Shown here: positions 6,201 to 6,238 of the stretch, piece after piece
Numbering within the stretch: position 1 is the first letter of the stretch
How the letters are laid out: each line of letters opens with the position of its first letter
Origin: Candidatus Aenigmatarchaeota archaeon
GTDB lineage: Archaea > Aenigmatarchaeota > Aenigmatarchaeia > QMZP01
NCBI GenBank assembly: GCA_030672885.1
Contig: DAOVFN010000047.1
Coordinates: 1-6,238 of the forward strand
Direction: 5' to 3'
DNA: 6,238 bases
The notes under the pieces: generated by a model
What the model was told of the DNA's origin: nothing
Database searches by the model: none
Seen by the model: the letters and a program-made list of their open reading frames with translations, nothing else
Position numbers and translations under genes: made by a program

Positions 6201-6238
6201 GGACATAGTGGTGTCTGTTCCAGACACCATGGGAACAG
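1..6238 (+). CDS. Giant multidomain, sequon-rich archaeal-type surface protein (internal fragment, open at both ends)
   Basis: The first + strand frame has no stop in 2079 codons, so both the start and the stop lie outside the window. The protein is probably exported and displayed on the cell surface, as a fibre, adhesin or S-layer-associated protein; this role is inferred. What is seen: about 133 N-X-S/T sequons, 43 Cys, a strong acidic excess (about 239 Asp+Glu, 85 Lys+Arg), few Lys, and alternating beta-strand patterns with Gly/Asn/Asp turns. There is no long hydrophobic segment. Two propeller blades come first, then a chain of beta-sandwich modules, and a Ser/Thr-rich stalk near the right edge. 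Three modules are copies of one another. The frame stays open through G runs at 1141-1146 and 4017-4023, so there is no sign of a frameshift. Arg is mainly AGG and Ile mainly ATA, which fits an archaeon. No enzyme active site was recognised. Coding status is near certain; the function is not established. Confidence 0.96.
259..486 (+). other. Protein domain: small beta-rich module with GNGTVDW core
   Basis: Residues 87-162 follow the propeller directly. The module begins with FPTDIKIDVGGNGTVDW (89-105), continues with a short amphipathic stretch around 120-130 (ESAVQHYL), has two cysteines (C132, C137) that could close a small loop, and ends with a strand pair around NSSQPGKLNISALNVSY (144-160). 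From memory, modules with an 'I-D-x-G-x-x-G-x-x-D-W' opening and a 'G-x-L-x-I-S-x-L-x-V-x-Y' ending recur in predicted surface proteins of uncultivated archaea, often several per protein. I cannot give a family accession or a function. Five sequons lie in it (N100, N113, N144, N152, N157). Confidence 0.55.
487..1152 (+). other. Protein region: cysteine- and sequon-rich beta segment, no family recognised
   Basis: Residues 163-384 contain nine cysteines (170, 220, 227, 238, 301, 329, 339, 351, 359) and about 15 sequons. Paired spacings such as C220/C227/C238 and C329/C339/C351/C359 suggest disulfide-closed loops in an exported protein. Short aromatic-alternating strands, for example NLTIWNETGTVFC (289-301), suggest beta-sheet. 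It probably comprises two small domains, with a break near the Pro-rich stretch PDFTIPGSGSLPEP (241-254). I do not recognise a family. An odd number of cysteines means at least one would be free or paired with another segment. Confidence 0.5.
1153..1536 (+). other. Protein domain: Ig/cadherin-like domain with DLDGDG loop
   Basis: Residues 385-512 start with a 'N-V-P-P-V-L-S-N-P-N-V-T' linker of the kind that opens bacterial and archaeal Ig-like domains. Next come FNYSVGVSDLDGDGVNVTL (406-424) and a run of aromatic strands with many Trp (W427, W434, W449, W457, W465). D414, D416 and D418 form a D-x-D-x-D-G loop that resembles calcium-binding loops of extracellular adhesion domains. Metal binding is an inference. 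C487 is the only cysteine and would be unpaired within the domain. Confidence 0.55.
1537..1800 (+). other. Protein domain: beta-sandwich repeat module, copy 1
   Basis: Residues 513-600 are the first of three related modules. Landmarks are N536-C537-T538-L539-W540, N554-T-T-D557-x-D-G-H-C562, and a closing 'N-D-P-Y-Y-N-D-S' turn (585-592). C537 and C562 probably form a disulfide bridging neighbouring strands, because both are kept in copy 2. The landmarks and length fit an Ig-like or Big-type extracellular sandwich. It passes directly into copy 2. No ligand is known. Confidence 0.65.
1801..2148 (+). other. Protein domain: beta-sandwich repeat module, copy 2
   Basis: Residues 601-716 repeat the copy 1 plan: N645-C646-S647-F648-W649, then N658-E-T-D661-S-D-G-H-C666-R-F. 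The segment N658-C666 aligns without gaps to N554-C562 of copy 1. The likely C646-C666 bridge is conserved. Two additional cysteines, C626 and C674, are not shared and might pair with each other. The module ends with a strand ELNITITEPPE (710-720) that leads into the next domain. It carries about 11 sequons, two of them at positions shared by all three copies. Confidence 0.65.
2149..2586 (+). other. Protein domain: DUF2341-like beta-sandwich module
   Basis: Residues 717-862 begin with a short Cys loop, C740-G-L-C743, followed by NWSVKWKRMLVVALN (750-764). The later parts, roughly 'F-P-V-I-I', 'N-T-R-V-L-L-D-G-N-D-V-P' and 'S-E-I-V-F-L-A-N-Q-S-D-W-E-N-L-T-Y', match the general plan of DUF2341-type modules. 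Those have a 'W-x-x-R' start, a middle strand about a variable or property, and a 'Y-x-x-Y-Y' ending (here YVVMYNYSDAQE, 848-859). Such modules occur in archaeal and bacterial secreted proteins, often beside carbohydrate-binding domains, which is also the case here. The assignment is by pattern and is tentative. Confidence 0.45.
2587..3090 (+). other. Protein domain: carbohydrate-binding-module-like jelly roll
   Basis: Residues 863-1030 open with ENSGFESGGLSPWRC (866-880). An 'N-x-x-F-E-x-G-x-x-x-x-W' opening is characteristic of CBM4/9-like and related galactose-binding-like jelly rolls. Later strands fit the same fold: HSLLISSDD (913-921), a 'W-D-R-L-K-V-R-Y' strand (943-950), YIRLYAGTG (961-969) and SNVRIEYVCL (1014-1023). 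Eight cysteines lie here, including the cluster C880, C895, C900, C902, and likely pairs C971/C985 and C1022/C1030. A stretch of 61 residues (913-973) has no sequon, unusual for this protein, and could be a glycan-free binding face. Sugar binding is inferred from the fold pattern only. Confidence 0.5.
3091..3291 (+). other. Protein domain: Ig-like segment
   Basis: Residues 1031-1097 form a short all-beta segment with the strands RHSVSIGSESS (1038-1048), a sequon pair (N1051, N1054), RRVVANVSGYHYKPGF (1068-1083) and HIYVYGWSG (1087-1095). It has no cysteine. It links the jelly-roll-like domain to the third copy of the repeat module and resembles a small Ig-like spacer. No family is recognised. 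Confidence 0.4.
3292..3618 (+). other. Protein domain: beta-sandwich repeat module, copy 3 (diverged, Cys pair lost)
   Basis: Residues 1098-1206 match copy 2 without gaps across the core. N1140-M-S-F-W1144 corresponds to N645-C-S-F-W649, and AYLGSNSTDSGGRAMF (1148-1163) corresponds to 653-668. M1141 and A1161 stand exactly where C646 and C666 are, so the bridge of copies 1 and 2 is absent. The end, FYNDTGNNS (1188-1196), matches the end of copy 1 (YYNDSNTT). The module has its own cysteines C1106, C1115, C1125 and C1179, which may replace the lost bridge. It is separated from copies 1 and 2 by about 380 residues of other domains. Confidence 0.65.
3619..3978 (+). other. Protein domain: CARDB-like adhesion-type domain
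   Basis: Residues 1207-1326 show a 'Y-N-L-H-I-N-L-T-N-N-G-T-T' strand-turn (1233-1245), then 'F-D-V-H-V-N-I-T-V-P-G-D' (1249-1260) and LKDIIVNVTWTNADTTPGN (1293-1311). An 'N-x-G' turn after a hydrophobic strand, followed by a second strand ending in V-P, is the usual plan of CARDB and related COG1361-type domains in archaeal surface proteins. C1268 and C1277 lie nine residues apart and probably form a hairpin disulfide. The domain is very rich in sequons. Confidence 0.5.
3979..4320 (+). other. Protein domain: NEW3-like beta-sandwich, first copy
   Basis: Residues 1327-1440 read 'Y-T-I-P-R-G-G-E-A-Q' (1335-1344), then a strand ending in SFGNTELLNITFSLSG (1352-1367), and later SLNVPDNATEGMYTADM (1398-1414). 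An 'I-x-x-G-x' opening, an 'N-x-G-x' turn and a 'V-P-x-x-A-x-x-G-x-Y' ending are the marks of NEW3-type domains, found beside sugar-active or surface domains. Three cysteines (C1423, C1429, C1432) cluster at the end in a Trp/Tyr-rich loop. A similar domain recurs at the right edge of the window. Confidence 0.55.
4321..4638 (+). other. Protein domain: NEW3-like beta-sandwich, diverged copy
   Basis: Residues 1441-1546 keep the ending 'Y-G-N-Y-T-A-D-I-I-I-T-N' (1520-1531), which parallels 'E-G-M-Y-T-A-D-M-I-A-N' of the preceding domain, and the strand MNMSFNVSVENSNSEYITV (1475-1493). The opening is less clear and includes a short tandem IGLMPF/IGLIPV (1455-1469). It has no cysteines, unlike the domain before it. 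It is probably a diverged tandem duplicate in the surface stack. Confidence 0.45.
4639..4962 (+). other. Protein domain: Ig-like domain with one Cys pair
   Basis: Residues 1547-1654 start with SMAIMSPNQSNPTSPVNVGD (1551-1570), a Pro-rich A-strand and 'V-x-x-G-D' turn common in Ig-like domains. A strand DILNLTVNVTFSESPVTGGM (1570-1589) and a segment WSVNVGGTPC (1592-1601) follow. C1601 and C1617 are 16 residues apart on either side of SSGGLWYINC (1608-1617) and very likely form a disulfide. The domain finishes at VVYNDTTPP (1652-1660), a linker into the next domain. Confidence 0.5.
4963..5283 (+). other. Protein domain: Ig-like domain after a TTPP linker
   Basis: Residues 1655-1761 open with 'N-D-T-T-P-P-Q-I' (1655-1662). 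A 'D-x-T-x-P-P-x-I' opening followed by a strand and 'V-x-A-x-I-T-D-N-T-G-V' (1686-1696) is the classic layout of Ig-like domains in secreted proteins. Then come SAWAELYYEGT (1698-1708), DTWNFSFDSPLDVGDYNVVV (1721-1740) and 'Y-A-N-D-S-G-S-N' (1741-1748). It has no cysteines and few sequons, with none between N1655 and N1724. Confidence 0.6.
5284..5520 (+). other. Protein domain: carboxypeptidase-regulatory-like (prealbumin-type) domain
   Basis: Residues 1762-1840 read 'I-E-L-N-G-T-L-V-D-K-D-G-A-P-I-D-A' (1766-1782), then RLYKSGTLWEIHNFTTNGTG (1785-1804) and 'D-Y-G-W-V-V' (1805-1810), then YDMNVEFSG (1815-1823). The 'G-x-V-x-D-x-x-G-x-P-I' opening and the 'T-x-x-x-G-x-Y' middle are typical of carboxypeptidase-D regulatory-like, seven-stranded beta-sandwiches. 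In surface proteins they act as structural spacers. Confidence 0.6.
5521..5919 (+). other. Protein domain: membrane-proximal-type module ending in SAYVVAEW
   Basis: Residues 1841-1973 include ILHVNLPEGDGYKIMAVGIE (1865-1884), FKLDYSQALSEM (1896-1907), YRCGNWSMSTRTCGDGDG (1923-1940) and VANNRISFTTSGTSAYVVAEW (1952-1972). The 'W/C-x ... D-x-x-N-N-x-I-S-F-x-T-x-x-x-S-A-Y-x-V-A-E' ending resembles a module that sits just before the C-terminal stalk or membrane anchor in many archaeal surface proteins, as I recall them. C1925 and C1935 probably form a local disulfide. The following Ser/Thr linker fits this placement. Confidence 0.5.
5920..6015 (+). other. Protein region: Ser/Thr-rich stalk or linker
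   Basis: Residues 1974-2005 are low-complexity. About 17 of 32 are Ser or Thr, and residues 1987-2003 are 15 of 17 Ser/Thr, ending in five consecutive Thr. Such stretches in archaeal surface proteins are commonly O-glycosylated and act as extended spacers. Here it separates the long domain stack from a last NEW3-like domain. Only one sequon (N1981) is present. Glycosylation is inferred. Confidence 0.7.
6016..6238 (+). other. Protein domain: NEW3-like beta-sandwich, cut by window edge
   Basis: Residues 2006-2079 show 'I-M-I-H-P-G-E-N-K-T-Y-L-F-S-V' (2015-2029), then RNRGSSNLTVLLDVQGLEDF (2030-2049), then an 'N-E-T-E-T-M-D-I-V-V-S-V-P-D-T-M-G-T' end (2062-2079). The 'P-G-x-x', 'N-x-G-x-x-N-L' and 'V-P-D-x-x-G-T' landmarks match the NEW3-like domain at residues 1327-1440. 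The window stops at the point where the typical 'G-x-Y' strand would follow, so the domain and the gene continue to the right, perhaps toward an anchor. Confidence 0.6.

Noticed and set aside
5697..6230. 177-codon open frame on the minus strand.
   Set aside because: It is antisense to the SAYVVAEW module, the Ser/Thr stalk and the last NEW3-like domain; its valine- and serine-rich translation mirrors the sense codons.
1..6238. Recurrent short strings such as AACATAACA that could suggest a DNA repeat family.
   Set aside because: They encode N-I-T sequons with preferred codons and occur at irregular spacing, so protein composition explains them.

Overview
The whole window is the inside of one very large protein-coding gene. 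The first + strand frame (codons at 1-3, 4-6 and so on) reads for 2079 codons with no stop, and it is open at both edges. The true start, the signal peptide, the C-terminal anchor, the promoter and the terminator all lie outside. All shorter open frames on either strand are shadows of this one. I see no RNA gene, mobile element, CRISPR array or second gene.

The product looks like a giant secreted or surface-anchored archaeal protein. It is strongly acidic: by hand count about 239 Asp+Glu against about 85 Lys+Arg. It has about 208 Asn, of which about 133 sit in N-X-S/T sequons, and 43 cysteines. Arg is mostly AGG and Ile mostly ATA, a choice common in Archaea and unusual in most bacteria. With the module types, this suggests an archaeon, possibly a DPANN or uncultivated euryarchaeal lineage. 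The exact lineage cannot be fixed from the sequence.

Layout in window residue numbers, with boundaries approximate: 1-86, two blades of a PQQ/WD-like beta-propeller that presumably continues upstream; 87-162, a small module with a GNGTVDW core; 163-384, a Cys- and sequon-rich region; 385-512, an Ig/cadherin-like domain with a DLDGDG acidic loop; 513-600 and 601-716, two copies of a beta-sandwich module; 717-862, a DUF2341-like module; 863-1030, a carbohydrate-binding-module-like jelly roll; 1031-1097, an Ig-like segment; 1098-1206, a third, diverged copy of the beta-sandwich module; 1207-1326, a CARDB-like domain; 1327-1440 and 1441-1546, NEW3-like domains; 1547-1654 and 1655-1761, further Ig-like domains; 1762-1840, a carboxypeptidase-regulatory-like domain; 1841-1973, a module ending in a SAYVVAEW strand; 1974-2005, a Ser/Thr-rich stalk; 2006-2079, another NEW3-like domain cut by the window edge.

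The architecture (propeller, possible lectin-like module, long stack of beta-sandwiches, Ser/Thr stalk) is that of an extended, glycosylated, disulfide-braced cell-surface fibre, adhesin or S-layer-associated protein. That role is inferred from composition and fold resemblance. No catalytic site was recognised.
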